NCBI GenBank assembly: GCA_947440895.1
Contig: CANETO010000154.1
Span: 1 to 5,662 of the forward strand
Source of the DNA: Planctomycetaceae bacterium
GTDB taxonomy: Bacteria; Planctomycetota; Planctomycetia; Pirellulales; UBA1268
DNA: 5,662 bases
Reading direction: 5' to 3'
The notes under the pieces are model-generated. The model had not been told where the DNA came from, ran no database searches, and saw only the letters and a list, made by a program, of their open reading frames with translations. Positions 5,657 to 5,662 of this stretch are shown piece by piece. The position numbers were made by a program, and so were the translations under genes. Each line of letters begins with the position of its first letter. The first letter of the stretch is position 1.

Positions 5657-5662
5657 GTCTCA

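Noticed and set aside
1..5662. CRISPR array, insertion sequence, phage, toxin-antitoxin or RNA genes
   Set aside because: There are no spaced direct repeats of suitable length, no transposase or integrase motifs, and no tRNA or rRNA sequence recognised. Coding sequence fills nearly the whole window.

Overview
The window is a compact, gene-dense, GC-rich stretch from a bacterial chromosome. I read five complete protein genes in it, in two divergent groups. Base composition, two adjacent exported proteins with twin-arginine (Tat) signals, and the DCR2-type phosphatase suggest an environmental Gram-negative, plausibly a planctomycete. That assignment is inferred from style; no taxonomic marker (rRNA, tRNA, core gene) is present.

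Left part, minus strand (3-1736): reading leftwards from the divergent centre, a small Tat-exported protein with TPR-like helical repeats (1059-1736) is followed after 57 bp by a Tat-exported calcineurin-like metallophosphoesterase of the DCR2/PAP29 type (3-1001). They probably form a two-gene operon.

Centre (1737-1854): a 118-bp divergent intergenic region. It carries the ribosome binding site of the rightward operon, a tandem TGTGAG direct repeat at 22-bp spacing, and a weak candidate promoter. I see no cobalamin riboswitch.

Right part, plus strand (1855-5656): eutB, the large subunit of adenosylcobalamin-dependent ethanolamine ammonia-lyase; then a 12-TM APC-superfamily permease; then eutC, the small subunit, whose GTG start overlaps the permease stop. 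This is a minimal ethanolamine-use operon: the permease would import ethanolamine (or a related amine) and EutBC would split it to acetaldehyde and ammonia. No eutA reactivase, microcompartment shell gene, acetaldehyde dehydrogenase, cobalamin adenosyltransferase or regulator lies inside the window, and EutC has no obvious microcompartment-targeting N-terminus. The simplest model is a cytosolic pathway without a compartment, used mainly to obtain nitrogen.

The less usual points are the transporter gene placed between the two enzyme subunit genes, a transporter that resembles the choline/GABA (ACT) branch rather than EutH, an extra C-terminal tail on EutC, an eight-G tract early in the permease gene, and an exported phosphoesterase next door that might release amine headgroups from phosphodiesters (speculative). 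I found no CRISPR array, RNA gene, insertion sequence or other mobile element. The core content is a known enzyme system in a variant arrangement, and I do not claim a wholly new system.
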